A stretch of DNA of 64,000 bases from Sebastes aleutianus. Lineage: Eukaryota > Chordata > Actinopteri > Perciformes > Sebastidae. How positions within the stretch are numbered: position 1 is the first letter of the stretch; each line of letters opens with the position of its first letter. Shown piece by piece: positions 33,246 to 45,385 of the stretch. The stretch covers positions 9,525,117 through 9,589,116 of the forward strand of contig CAKAKS010000013.1 of the NCBI GenBank assembly GCA_916700875.1, read 5' to 3'. The position numbers and the translations under genes are program-made. The notes under the pieces were generated by a model. The model was not told the origin of the DNA and searched no databases. It worked only from the letters and a program-made list of their open reading frames with translations.

Positions 33246-34394
33246 AATACAAGTGTTCTTTTTCATTCAAATACAATGTATAGCATACCACTGAATTATA
33301 TTATATACAATAAATATATATATACTCTTCTAGTAATAATAGTATTAATAATAATCTATTTTATTAGCCTATATTATATTAAATTATATTATAATATTAT
33401 ATATAAACTATTCTGTCCTGTTCCTAAATGATAGGCTATTAATTAATCACAATGGCAAGTGTATAAAGTTAATAGTCAATGCTTGTGATAAAAAAAATAT
33501 TGTAATATTTACATACAGCACACACTGCTTAATTTCTACCATAGATTAAGCACAACAGACAATATTAACACACCGTTTGAACCGCCTTAATAATAAAGCC
33601 AATTACATCTTTCATATCATTACAACACGGGATACGAGGCGATGATCATCAGCCGTGTTTTGGTAGCGCGTTAATGTTACTATTTATAGCATTAATAGCT
33701 CGACGATCTGCGATAATAAAGCCAATAGGAAATAGCGATAATAATGATAAATGACCGTCATTATAACGGCAACGATAAAAAATCCACCTTAGAACCATCT
33801 ATTCATGTGTGTTTGCTAAATATTAATGGCATGAGGTTTGGGTGACACGGGTTTCGAGGCGAGGATCATCAGACATATTCTGGTAGTGTGTTACTATTTT
33901 TAGCAACCGTAGCACGACCAACCGGCTATTTCCTCTGCGCCTGCTGCTGCCTGATCTCATCTACTTTCCAGGCGTTCATCTCCAACGAGCCTATTATTAC
34001 ACACATATGAAGAAGTTACAGTCATAATCCAGACTAAAAACAACACAGTTTAAACTGACAGATGCAGGAAGAACAGCTGGATTTATGATGAGGGTGTTTA
34101 CTGCTATTTATATATAAACGAGTTTATCTGACTTTTGAGATCCAGTTTTTTTCTTTCACCAGCTGTTCTTCCTGCATTTAGCAGCTTCAACTGAGTTACT
34201 GTTAGTCTGATTAAGTGTTTAACTTCTTCCTATTTGTCTACTATAGTTTACTCCTCTATTGTTAAATGTTCCACTCTGTCTGTCAGTAGACTTCTCCATG
34301 TTAGTGTTGGTTATATGCTGCAGACAGCTCCACCTCCATGTTAACAGACTCTGGTAGTTTGGTTTGTTTTCTATTTATTTCACTTCATGTCTCT
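33246..34394. other. AT-rich intergenic sequence with MITE-family pieces
   Basis: 33246-33960 is AT-rich; a motif CACGGGATACGAGGCGATGA recurs in diverged form at about 33847. 34020-34350 matches internal parts of the CTGTACTACGAAGC MITE family (compare 50150-50620 and 52600-52700), in mixed orientation. This is the right side of the 9.5-kb insertion. Confidence 0.5.
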
Positions 34395-34800
34395 ATTCGT
34401 TCCTGGTCAGCGACTAAATATAAAACAGTCCAAATTATTCTCAACACATTTCTTCACAAAAATAATAAAAAAAAAACATTAACATTATTAATATAATATA
34501 TCAACTATAGTATTTCCACATTACCTTGTGTCTCCTCTGTCTTACAGGACCAAACTATGAGATGTGCAGTTTCTGGCAGTGATTCCTGAGCTGCTGTCGA
34601 ATAATGGTCCATTTTGCTTTCGAAAGTTACAGATTGGGAAAAAACATGGGTTTTTCCCACAATCCCAGTCTGTGTGCCGAGAACATAATATAGTCCCGAC
34701 TTCAATGCGAAGATAACCAGAATCGCAGTCGCTCTCGTTTTTGTTTTTGTTTTTTCCGCCGATCGAAATCTGGAACGGATGATGGATATATAGACGACAG
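34395..34800 (-). promoter_or_regulatory. Candidate 5'-UTR exon block for gene D, displaced by a 9.5-kb insertion
   Basis: 34395-34525 matches the block upstream of G (47985-48111) and H (57715-57848). The candidate donor on the minus strand is ACACAAG/GTAATGTGG, exon end at 34525. Orientation fits gene D, whose flank was interrupted at about 24890, not the nearer gene E. The exon's 5' limit is not defined. Confidence 0.4.
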
Positions 34801-34939
34801 GTTCGATTGCTGTTAATGATATTTCGTTGGTCTTTACGTTTTGGTCTTTTCGGCGGAGTGATACCGTACAGGCTGAGATACGAGGACAACTATGTGGGTG
34901 TGTCAAAAATAACCACAATGTAGGCGGAGGAAACCGGCG

Positions 34940-35164
34940 TATAAATAGAGGCTCACTTCGGCCGCACCGTTCAGAGGACCAGCAGCTACACCGACAGTCT
35001 GCTCGTAGAGGAGGAGAGATGTGACAGGAGATGACAGAAGATGACAGGAGATGACACCATGCTGCTCACACTTTAGACTTTTCCTCTCTGTGGACTTTAT
35101 TCTGATATTTGTGACTTCTCCTCTTTGAGTTCCTCTTTGAGTTCCTCTACTGTGAGGAGGACAG
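34940..35164 (+). promoter_or_regulatory. TATA-box promoter and possible 5'-UTR exon upstream of gene E
   Basis: TATAAATA at 34940-34947 in a GC-rich setting (CCGGCGTATAAATAGAGGCT), expected start near 34970. The following sequence has no long ORF (a five-codon ATG ORF at about 35057) and ends at a donor-like GAGGACAG/GTGAAGG at 35164. The next acceptor on this strand in a gene context is the one at 36372, before the ATG of E. Not seen upstream of other copies. Confidence 0.4.
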
Positions 35165-35365
35165 GTGAAGGTGAGACAGCTGGGTTAACATCATCTACAC
35201 ATCTGGCCTTTAAAGTCACACTTTAAATTGTCATTTTGTGCTTTTATTTTGTCGTAATTTAGCGTTTCATGTAGTTTAAAGTAGTGATGGCGAGATGAAG
35301 CTTCATGAAACTTACTTACTTACTTTACAGATTCAGATTATTAATACAAAATATAATCAACGAAT

Positions 35366-35510
35366 AAATGATGTATTATTATAGATTAAACTACCCAGCA
35401 GTATATAATAATAAATGATATATTATTATAGATTAAACTACCCAGCAGTATATAATAATGAATGATGTATTATTATAGATTAAACTACCAGCAGTATATA
35501 AAGTCATTTA
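35366..35510. repeat. 47-bp tandem repeat, three units
   Basis: AAATGATGTATTATTATAGA plus TTAAACTACCCAGCAGTATATAATAAT, repeated at offsets of 47 bases (35366, 35413, 35460). Confidence 0.9.
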
Positions 35511-36373
35511 TATCAGCTTTATCAGCTGCAACATTAAAGTGATGAACACATTAATGCATCAATAAGTATAATCCAATAATAAACATTATTCTGCATAATG
35601 TGTATTTTTATGTTTGGTACTTTAAGTATATTCATATGCTAATACTTTTGCACTTTTACTTAAGAAGGGTTTTTAACCCTTACTTGTAACAGAGTATTTC
35701 TACATGGTAGTATTGCTACTTTTGCTGAAGTACAAGATCTGAGTACTTCCACCACTGCATGTATTATAATACATTAATAAACATGTAATACAATACTAAT
35801 GTAATATAACAATATAATATGTAATAGAAATGTTTTCTTAACGTGATGCCCCTACTGACCTTGTTTTGTTTGGTAAACCAATAGTGAGGTGAAGATTGGT
35901 GAAATAGTTTTCCTCTCTAACCCCCTACTCTGACTACAGAAACATACAACACGGAGGTTAAACCATTAATGCATGATGATCACAGATAATACAGCCTTTA
36001 AATAGTCCACAATAACAGGAATATAACAACAATCATTGGAGACGAGTATAGATTAGTCTGATGACATTTTATTGAAGGTTGATCTAATGAGGAGTCGGTT
36101 GTTTGGTGAGAGTGTTCAACACTGTTGATCTCAAAGCAGATCATACTTCCTGTTCTTCCTCAGTTGTAAAAATCTAATCCACTAAAGTGGCTCCATCTTG
36201 TGTCAGAAGTACATTAGTGTTCCTGTCTTGGTGTCAGTCCACTGGTCAGTCATGTGTAATCAGTAGCACAGAGGAAGAAGTCCTGTGAGGACTAAAGACA
36301 GACTGTAGATTGTCTCTGTTCTACCTGTAATAACTGAACTTGTATCTGATGTGTTTCTGTCTCCTCTCACAGG

Positions 36374-38165
36374 ATGAAGATGATCTGCAGCATCCTGCTG
36401 CTCCTCAGTCTGACCTCCTGTGTCTCTGGTTAGTTGACCTTCACTTTATTATCCACAAACACTAAATACACTTTCAGACAAACATCTCTAGATGGAGTTT
36501 GACATGTTCAAGTTGTCAGTTTGTCTGCTGCTCACTTTCCCTCTCTGTCTCCTCTACAGGAGCATTTGTAGTGAATGTGACACAGACCTCCTATCAGGCA
36601 GAGGAGAACCAAGACATCACACTGGAGTGGATGTTCACAACCAGAACCAGCAGTTCCACCAACATACTTTTAATCCGCTGTCGACTGTCAGCTGATCTCA
36701 AATACTTAGTCCTGTTTCATCTCCATGAAGGTGTTGAGGTCCCAGAGTCTCAGGATGAACAGTTTACAGGACGAGTCCGGTGGGACAAAGACGTCCTCAG
36801 AGATGGACGACTCAGATTTCACATGTCCAGACTCAGGATTAATGACTCTGGTCGGTACATGTGTGAAGTGCAAACTGGTGATGGTAGTGGCTCTGGGATA
36901 TGTCACCTCAAAGTCACAGGTGAGTTGATTCAGTAGAAGTCAGTCAGTGAAACCAGACTAAGAGTCTACAGCCCTGCTAGTGCTAAACACATCTTAGTTT
37001 AGCATGTTAGCATGCTGCAGTCTCGACTGGCTCAGAGCCTGGAGGGCAAAACACTGTTCCAACATGGCGGCTAACACTGTGAACTCCATAGAGAGGTGAA
37101 GTCCCTCCTCTTCTAGTGGACCACCATGGGACCTGATTTCTGAATAACAGTACAGTAGTAACGGAGAGAGATAAATATATTTGTCAATTTAAATCATTAT
37201 TTGTTCAAGTCCAGAAAGTCTCAGTTTGTCGTCGTATCATTTAGTTTAGTGTGAAACTGCTCAGTGGACTACATCTCTCGTCTCGTACAACATAAGTCAC
37301 CAACACTAGCACACTAGCTTATCAACTCCTTGATCATAACAGAATATAATAACTTTCACCACTGCTCATCTTAGAAAGGACGCCGCATGGAAACGTGTTC
37401 TTTGTTTATGTAATGTGCGTTTAGATTGGTTTCCCATAAGCTTCACTTTCACTCTGCAGTTCTGTCTGCCACCGGACACGATCCTGAGAGAATTAAAGCT
37501 TACTAACGTGTTAGCTACACCAGCTAACGCTGGCAGCCAGAAACAAACATCTATGATCCATTGTCTGTTTGATAATCTAAACAAAGAACAAGTTTTCTTG
37601 ACTGAAAGCGACTACCAGACGCAGTAAAACGTACGTCATGGCTACCGCTGATGAAGACTAGGATCATATTTAGTCTTTCTTTTGTCAGTCTGCTGGATTT
37701 ATTTAGTTTCCTGTTTCAGTAAAATGGTTCCACTTCAGACAATCACACACATTTTATTTTCTGTCCTTTACAGCAGCTGCTGATGAGCCCAAACCTCCGA
37801 CACCAACAATGAGACCAGAACCAGAGAGACCAACAATGAGACCACAACCAGAGAGTCTGGGAAGGATCGGCCTCTACGTTGGACTGACAGCTCTACTGGT
37901 TCTCTGTGCTGGACTCTGCTTTGCCTTCCTTCATAAATCTACTGGTAAAAGAGGAAACACCTATAGAGCCGTACAGATGATGAGTTTCTTAGAGGAACAA
38001 CCCATCAGGACTAACCAAGCGGCAACCTCCGATGCTGAGATAAGGTCGTGTCTAGAAGGTAACCCCCAAGCTGCGAAAATGTGCGAAAACTCTTGCGAGA
38101 CTTGCGGTCCGACGACCTATCCTAACCTCAACCATTCAAGGTCAATGCCTAACCTTAACTATTAG
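36374..38165 (+). CDS. Ig gene E: PD-L1/B7-like single V-set membrane protein (268 aa)
   Basis: Coding exons 36374-36428, 36560-36919 and 37774-38165, in phase. The V domain is the most diverged of the plus-strand copies: ENQDITLEWMF in the B strand (losing the NIT sequon), LLIRCRLSADLKY in the C strand and DSGRYMCEV in the F strand. The Trp/Cys exchange is kept. The stalk has two MRPxPERPT units, then RIGLYVGLTALLVLCAGLCFAFL. The tail ends PTTYPNLNHSRSMPNLNY, with Tyr254 in a T-x-Y-x-x-L (ITSM-like) context. A 3'-UTR intron runs to the acceptor at 38661. AATAAA is at 39235-39240. A different upstream region from the other copies (TATA promoter at 34940) may drive it. Confidence 0.86.
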
Positions 38166-39270
38166 AGGTAAATTTCGATATAATTTCTGTATAGCAGACC
38201 GTTGCTATGTATAGCAGACCGTTGCTATGTATAGCAGACCGTTGCTATGTATAAAAGACCGTTGCTATGTATAACAGACCGTTGCTATGGACGCAGTTCT
38301 GATGTTGGACTCTGGAGGACCGTTTTTGTGTCAAAATATTGATTTCTTCAGTAAGTAGCCGTGTAATAATCAGGATAATGTTCAGCTAGCGGGTCATTGT
38401 TGTGGAATAATCCCCTTCAGGGTGATGAGAGACCCCTCCGCTTCGTGTTATTACAGCAGAAATAACTAATGTCAGGGTAAAGGATGCTTCCATCCTCCCA
38501 GATGTTTGATGTCAAACAGTATAAAATGTGACGGTTTTGGTAAATGACAGATAACATCACCTCAGAAGTTGTGCTGAGACAAGACGTCTAAACAGTCACG
38601 TCTGGTTGATGTGACTCCATCAAGATCCTCTAAAATCTGTAAACTGTTATATTTGTTTCAGTCATCATCACTGTATGAAGAGTTCATCATTAAGATTTAG
38701 CTGTAAGTTGGTTCAGTTCTCCCTCCAGCTGTTATCAATCAAGTCTTTTATGTCCTCTGTTTACTGATGGATGTTGTTACCTTGCACTGAATATCCTAAT
38801 GTTAACTTTATAATGTGTTCATACTGTAAATATAAATGTAGTGATTCCTTCACTATGGCATTTAGAGTTTTTAAGATTTGAATCTGTGACATGTTTATTT
38901 TTTTTCATATTATAATTGTTCTAATAAGTTTATGTTAAGATGTTGTTGTTAATATTTATATTATAACCGGTGTTTCCGGGTTGACTCGGTGTGTGTCTGA
39001 CTGTGTCATGGTAGGTGTGTTGCTCAGGACCAAAGGAAGCTCAGTGTGAAGCTGTTTGTGTGAGCGGTTCTCTAGAAACAACACAGCAACAACACAGGCC
39101 AAGCATTCAGCCTGTTCCAGGTGTATTAAAGATATTCAGATTAGAATAATGTGTGGTAGAAACTGTTTGATATCAGTGAATGAATGTGTAAAATATAATA
39201 TAAATTTATATTTTTGTATGAATTTCTATACCAGAATAAATCTGTGCACCAGATGACACCAGTATTTTCC
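38166..39270 (+). other. 3' UTR of gene E
   Basis: Five 20-bp TATAGCAGACCGTTGCTATG units at about 38185-38290, the 3' acceptor at 38661 and terminal block with AATAAA at 39235. Parallel to 15002-16060 of gene C. Confidence 0.65.
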
Positions 39271-39589
39271 TGTGTTCCTTTCTTCACTGCTCAACAGCCT
39301 GTTTGTTTGCTGATAACCTCTGATAATGTCCATCTAATGGCCTGATAACATCTGAGGTGGGTGCAATAGTAATAAACTTTATTAACTCTCTAAACAGTTA
39401 CAAACATATATATATATATACAAATGGAGAATAAAAAGCTTGAGAACAATTTCACTGCTCCATCTAATCAGGTCTATAAATCAGTCTTAATATTTAGATT
39501 TTCTAAAAGTTAAAAAAGTGTGATGTGTAATGTCAGATACTTTAGGAAATAAAAGTCTCACAGACAGAAAATGAATCACGTTTTATAGT

Positions 39590-41317
39590 AAAATGAAAAG
39601 GCAAACAAATCTGGTTTCCATGGAAACAGAAGTGAACAGGTGAGCACATGGATGACAGGTTGGGCCGCCCACAAAGGTGACCCTCAAGATCCAGAACAAC
39701 AAGGTGAAGATCATCTTTTCTTCTTCTTCTTCTCACCGTACAGCTCAGTAACATTTAAACAATATATTAATATAACTGTTGAATTCATGAATATTAGATG
39801 CTGAGAGTCAAAGCTAACGTAGCAGACCATGCTAGCTGATATTTATCTGTAACATAAGCAAAAATGTCATTTACACAACATGTCTGGTAAAGACATTAGA
39901 CATTAGAATTACAATATCGGCCATAAAAAACAACATAGTTTATATTGTTTTGTGTATGAAGACATCTGTGGTTGCTGTCTACATTTTTCAGGGTGTAGAA
40001 AAAATGTTAAAATCTTCTTTTTTCTTTCTGTTTTTACAGTATATCAATATTAACAATGATAAATAAAGCTTGATGGAAATCAATTAAAATGTCTTAAATA
40101 TATTATCGGAATTAAAAAAGGAAAATGTAGAAAATGAACATTACTGTAATGTTGCAGTGAGGACATTTAGTAAAAGAAGTGATGAAAACCATAAAAAATA
40201 AACATGTTGCAGATTAAAATCTGAAGAACTCTAAAGGGCCATAGTGAAGGAATCACTACATTTATATATATGAACACATTATAAAGTTACCTTTAGGATA
40301 TTCAGTGCAAGGTAACAATATCATCAGTAAACAGAGGACATAAAACACATGATTGATAACAGCTGGAGGGAAAACTGAATCAACTTACAGCTAAATCTTA
40401 ATGATGAACTCTTCATACAGTGATGATGAGTTAAGGTTAGGTATTGACCTCTAATGGTTGAGGTTAGGATAGGTCTTGGAGGTTACCTTCTAGACAAGAC
40501 CTTATCTCAGCACTGGAGGTTGTCGCTTGGTTAGACGTGATGGGTTGTTCCTCTGAGGATCTTATTGGCTGTACGGCTGTATAGATGTTTCCTCTATTAC
40601 CAGTAGATTTATGAAGGAAGGCAAATTAGAGTCCAACACAGAGAACCAGTAGAGCTGCTGTCAGTACAACGTAGAGGCCGATCCTTCCCCGACTCTCTGG
40701 TTGTGAGCTCATTGTTGGTGTCGGAGGTTTGGGCTCATCAGCAGCTGCTGTAAAGGACAGAAATAAAATGTGTCTGATTGTCTGAAGTTTCACACTAAAC
40801 TAAAATGATACGACGACAAACTGAGACTTTCTGGACTTCAAACATAATGTTTTAAATTGACAAACATCATGTGTGTGATTCATGGAGCAATTCAAACAGG
40901 ATCAAAAACATATTTATCTCTCTCCGTTGACTAGCGTTCATATTTATTCAGAAATCAGGTCCCATGGTGGTCCACTAGAAGAGGAGGGACTTCACCTCTC
41001 TGTGGAGTTCACAGTGTTAGCCGCCATGTTGGAACAGTGTTTTGCCCTCCAGGCTCTGAGCCAGTCGAGACTGCAGCATGCTAACATGCTAAACTAAGAT
41101 GTGTTTAGCACTAGCAGGGCTGTAGACTCTTAGTCTGGTTTCACTGACTGACTTCTACTGAATCAACTCACCTGTGACATTGAGGAGACATATCTTAGAG
41201 CTCCCACCATAACCTGTGAGCACGTCACACTGGTACACACCAGAGTCATTAATCCTGAGTCTGGACATGTGAAGTCTGATTCGTCCATCTCTGAGGACGT
41301 CTTTATCACACCGGACT
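39590..41317 (-). pseudogene. Ig copy F: broken gene with exon 3 and half the V exon
   Basis: On the minus strand: the 3' half of the V exon at 41317-41172, exon 3 from 40747, a shared TAA in the membrane segment at 40628-40626, tail remnants to about 40420 and the 3' UTR down to 39590. The V exon stops being homologous after CCGGACT at about 41311-41317, and no ATG exon or 5' half is present. The V-domain remainder also has CTTTATCACACCGG instead of CTTTGTCCCACCGG. Sister copy of D, as shown by the common stop. Confidence 0.85.
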
Positions 41318-42378
41318 TAAACTAACTAATTGCATCCCCGTTTCCCTCACTTGCATCTCATCTTTGCGTCTTAGTCCCTCCCACCAGGGAAGCATGGAGA
41401 GACGCAAGGAAACCATGCGAGGACAGAGGAAACGAGGAAATATGTTTTAAGAGACATTAGACGTCGTTTCCTCTGAAGCGTCACGTGAAGCGACGTCCGT
41501 TTCTGATGACAGCAGCAGCTGATCACATCTGGATCAGCTGTCAGTCAGCTTTAACAGCTGATTGTGTCTGAACTGATCTAATACTAATAAAGACAAGTGC
41601 AAGTTGTAGTCTGTATTCATACTGTGGACTGAGTCCTGCTTAGAGGACCAGGAAACATCTCTACTGGATCAATAACTTTATATTATTTATTCATTATTAT
41701 CGTCTGTAGTTATTGATATTCTGATTGTGAATTCATTATTTAATAACCCAGAATATGACTACGGTGTCTTTTGAACACTGGACATTATTTATTAGGCTAA
41801 AGGGAAAATGTAAATGATGTAACTCATATCAAACCCGACGTTCAGGAATGATCAGCCTCATGTGACTGAATGGAAATGATGATAATGATGTAAAAGGTGT
41901 TTGTTGCTGACAGACAGACTCTCCTTCTCTCTCTGACTTTAATAGTATCATTTATAAAAGTTAACGGGGAAATAACAGATCATGAAAATAAAAAACATTC
42001 TAATAAATGCAGAAAGTTATTCTAAGTCTGTTTGTCAGGTTTTATAAAGCTCTTTCAGTGACAGACTGCTTCACTGAAGGAAGAAGCAGAGATACTGCAG
42101 GTCCTTCTGCTGCTGTTCAGAGCTTCAGTTAACACACATTATAACTAGATGGTGAATCAGAAGACAACTAAAATATAAAACCTTTAATCTGTGATCTGTC
42201 TTCACTCCGGTATAAAACTCAGTGATGTTGTCTATTTAGGCTACTGCCTTACACATACAACATAGTTAAACATTTTATAAAGCTAAAAATGCTGTGTGTT
42301 CTATATTTACACTGTATCCCAAAAACATGCATCATTCTGTGACATTTTCTGTTTTTGCACACATTGATGATGTCACTA
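41318..42378. other. Dispersed-repeat DNA and 3' flank of gene G
   Basis: 41330-41600 contains an inverted motif pair (GTTTCCCTCACTTGC; GCAAGGAAACCA) suggesting a decayed DNA element. 41944-42204 is almost identical to the last 260 bases of the window (63739-64000). 42240-42370 matches 55450-55590, the 3' flank of H. No gene. Confidence 0.55.
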
Positions 42379-43817
42379 TCATCTCCTCTCTCTGTCCTGA
42401 TGTAAGCTGTTGCTGTAAGCTGTAAGCTCCTCCAGGTTACATGGACACATAGGCTTACAATTAAATTTAAGAAGGTAGGTAAAGTAGAATGCAACACAGA
42501 TAAACAGTAGACCTGCTAGTCCCAGGAATGGTGATGGTACCATTCCTGGTCTCTCTGGTTGTGGTCCCATTCCTGGTCTCTCTGGTTGTGGTCCCATTCC
42601 TGGTCTCTCTGGTTGTAGTCTCATTCCTCGTATCGCTGGATGTAGTCCCATAATTGGTCTCGCTGGTTGTAGTCTCATTCCTCGTATCGCTGGATGTAGT
42701 TCCATTCTTGGTCTCACTGGTGGTGGTCTCATTCCTGGTCTCGCTCGTGGTAGTCTCATTCTTGGTCTCTCTGGTTGTGGTCTCATTGTTGGTGTCTCTG
42801 GTTGTGGTCTCATTGTTGGTGTCGGAGGTTTGGGCTCATCAGCAGCTGCTGTAAAGGACAGAAAATAAAATGTGTGTGATTGTCTGAAGTGGAACCATTT
42901 TACTGAAACAGGAAACTAAATAAATCCAGCAGACTGACAAAAGAAAGACTAAATATGATCCTAGTCTTCATCAGCGGTAGCCATGACGTACGTTTTACTG
43001 CGTCTGGTAGTCGCTTTCAGTCCAAAATGGCGGAAGCGTAGCTCTGCTGCTGGGAGCTGACGTTGTAATGGAACGACCAGTTGACTTTCACTTCTTAGTA
43101 ATATGTGTTCTTTGGTACAGCTCCAGCAGGGATGAAGCTGAGACTACTTTTATACTAACCAGTATGACCCCTGCAGCATGCTGACATGCTAAACTAAGAT
43201 GTGTTTAGCACTAGCAGGGCTGTAGACTCTTAGTCTGGTTTCACTGACTGACTTCTACTGAATCAACTCACCTGTGACTTTGAGGTGACATGTCTCAGAG
43301 CTCCTACCATCATCTGTGAGCACGTCACACATGTACCGACCAGAGTCATTAATCCTGAGTCTGGACATGTTAAATCTGATTCGTCCGTCTCTGAGGACGT
43401 CTTTGTCCCACTGGACTCGTCCTGTAAACTGTTCATCCTGAGACTCTGGGACCTCAACACCTTTAAAGAGATGAAACAGGACTGAGGCCTTGAGGTAAGT
43501 AGACAGTCGACAGAGGATAAAAAGTGAGTTGGAGGAACTGTTGGTTCTGGTTGTGAACATCCACTCCAGTGTGATGTTGTGGTTCTCCTCTGCCTGATAG
43601 GAGGTCTGTGTCACATTCACTACAAATGCTCCTGTAGAGGAGACAGAGAGGGAAAGTGAGCAGCAGACAAACTGACAACTTGAACATGTCAAACTCCATC
43701 TAGAGATGTTTGTCTGAAAGTGTATTTAGTGTTTGTGGATAATAAAGTGAAGGTCAACTAACCAGAGACACAGGAGGTCAGACTGAGGAGCAGCAGGATG
43801 CTGCAGATCATCTTCAT
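42379..43817 (-). CDS. Ig gene G: V-set membrane protein with greatly lengthened stalk (294 aa)
   Basis: Coding exons 43817-43763, 43631-43272 and 42848-42379, in phase. The V domain shows the family's LEWMF / LCRL exchange, FNMS (extra sequon) and DSGRYMCDV. Exon 3 is unusual: about ten 9-residue units (MRPQPERPG, MRLQPARPI, MGLHPAIRG and variants) separate the V domain from membrane segment SPFLGLAGLLFICVAFYFTYLL. The tail (KFNCKPMCPCNLEELTAYSN to LHQDRERR) is of a second type shared in part with H. Compared with H, its end is frame-shifted: the nucleotide homology continues past the stop (GACAGAGAGAGGAGATGATA in both). The upstream flank carries a 2.4-kb nested transposon and a 756-bp VNTR. 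Confidence 0.84.
42540..42813 (-). repeat. 27-bp coding repeat of the stalk in gene G (about ten units)
   Basis: Units such as ATGGGACCACAACCAGAGAG encode M-x-x-Q/H-P-x-x-R-x. Paralogues have 1 (D, F), 2 (A, C, E) or about 3 (H) units. Confidence 0.9.
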
Positions 43818-44171
43818 CCTGTGAGAGGAGACAGAAACACATCAGATACAAGTTCAGTTATTACAGGTAGAACAGAGACAATCTACAGTCTGTCTTTAGT
43901 CCTCACAGGACTTCTTCCTCTGCTACTGATTACACATGACTGACCAGTGGACTGACACCAAGACATGAACACTAATGTACTTCTGACACAAGATGGCGCC
44001 AGTTTAGTAGATTACATTTTTACAACTGAGGAAGATCAGGAAGTATGATCTGCTCTGAGATCAACAGAGACTCAGGCTGTATTCATACTATACTAGTAGT
44101 ACGTACTGATTTGGCCAAAATATAGTATGTAGTATGCAGTATGCGTACAGAGAATTGATTTCAAAATACTG

Positions 44172-45385
44172 CTGCCGGTTTACAAAGCACTAAATGGTTG
44201 AGGGCCAAAATACATTTCTGATCTTCTGCTATGTTCTGAACCATCCAGACCTCTCAGGTCATCTGGATCAGGTCTGCTTAGTGTCCCCAGAGTCAGAACT
44301 AAACATGCAGAAGCAGCCTTCAGTTTTTATGCACCAAATATTTGGAACAAGCTCCCAGAAACCTGCAGGACCGCTACAACTCTGAGTTCTTTTAAAACAA
44401 AGCTTAAAACGTTCCTTTTTGCTGCGGCCTTTAATTAAACCAGATAATGATCTGATACTGCACTAGAGCTTTTACTGTTTTGTGTTTGATTCTATTTTAG
44501 CTTCTATCCTAGCTTTTATTTTTAGCTTGTTTTTATTTTCTAATCTTTAAAGGGACTGTTTGTAACTTTTTAAGCGTATAAATGTACCGGGTCGGGACAC
44601 ATGCACGCTCGCATATGCGCGTTCGCGTGTGGCCGCTGCCTCTCCTCCTCTGCCTGCTTGCCATCACTCAGACAGCGCGCGCGTTCTCGTTCAGCTCGCT
44701 CCACCTCTAGACGTGAACGCGCGCTCACTCCACACTGCAGAAGAGTTAGTTTAGCTCTGAGAATATCTAGTGAATGTACAGTGGACGTTTGTGCAGAAAT
44801 AACTGCTGCAGCTCCTCCAGACCAACAGAGGTTGTCCGTGTCTTGTGAAGTGACGGAGCTCTGCAGAGAGACACGTTGTCTTCTCGTTACCAACCGGGTG
44901 CCGGTGTCTCCTCTGCGGGCGGAGAGAGCAGAGGAGACACGCTGCAGAGCCCCGCTGCCTCAGCCTGCGCTGAGGCAGGAAAAGCCAACACTAGGATCAG
45001 ATCTAAATCATGTTCATGGAGAGACCTTCGTCTGGTCAGCTAACATTACTGCCAAGCAGCTGAAATATAGAGTGATATTTTGGTTTTAGCTGACGTGCGT
45101 CGCCTCACTGTGTTGAGTGATGCTCGTTCATGTCTATTTAGAGCGAGCAAGCACGAGCTCGACGCTGACTTTCGTTGATTTCACGGCCACAGGTGTCACT
45201 GTTAAGAAGCATTTCTGAAAGTTACAAATAGTCCCTTTAATGTTTTTATGTTTTTATAACTGTTTTAATTATGTCTTAATGTTCTTTTGCACTTTGTCGC
45301 AATGTTCTTGAATGTTTCTGTAAAGCACTTTGATTTGCCCTGTTGTTGAAATGTGCTATACAAATAAAGCTGCCTTGCCTTGCGA
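44172..45385 (+). mobile_element. 3' end of an L2-type LINE, split by a MITE
   Basis: 44172-44438 encodes a decayed C-terminus of L2-like ORF2: LPVYKALNG, stop, GPKYISDLL, PSRPLRSSGSGLLSVPR, AFSFYAPNIWNKLPE and FKTKLKTFLF. The 3' UTR resumes after the MITE and ends GCTATACAAATAAAGCTGCC TTGCC repeats at about 45385. It is a fossil, not an active gene. Confidence 0.85.
44551..45236. mobile_element. 686-bp MITE with TTAA target duplication
   Basis: Terminal repeats AGGGACTGTTTGTAACTTT and (complement) AGGGACTATTTGTAACTTT differ at one of 19 bases. TTAA flanks at 44547-44550 and 45237-45240. TTAA duplication is typical of piggyBac and Kolobok superfamilies; which one is not decided. It lies inside the L2 3' UTR. 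The 162-codon ORF inside is not a recognisable protein. Confidence 0.85.

Noticed and set aside
44601..45089. 162-codon ORF on the plus strand
   Set aside because: Lies wholly inside a TTAA-flanked MITE; composition reflects its GC-rich interior and no domain is seen.
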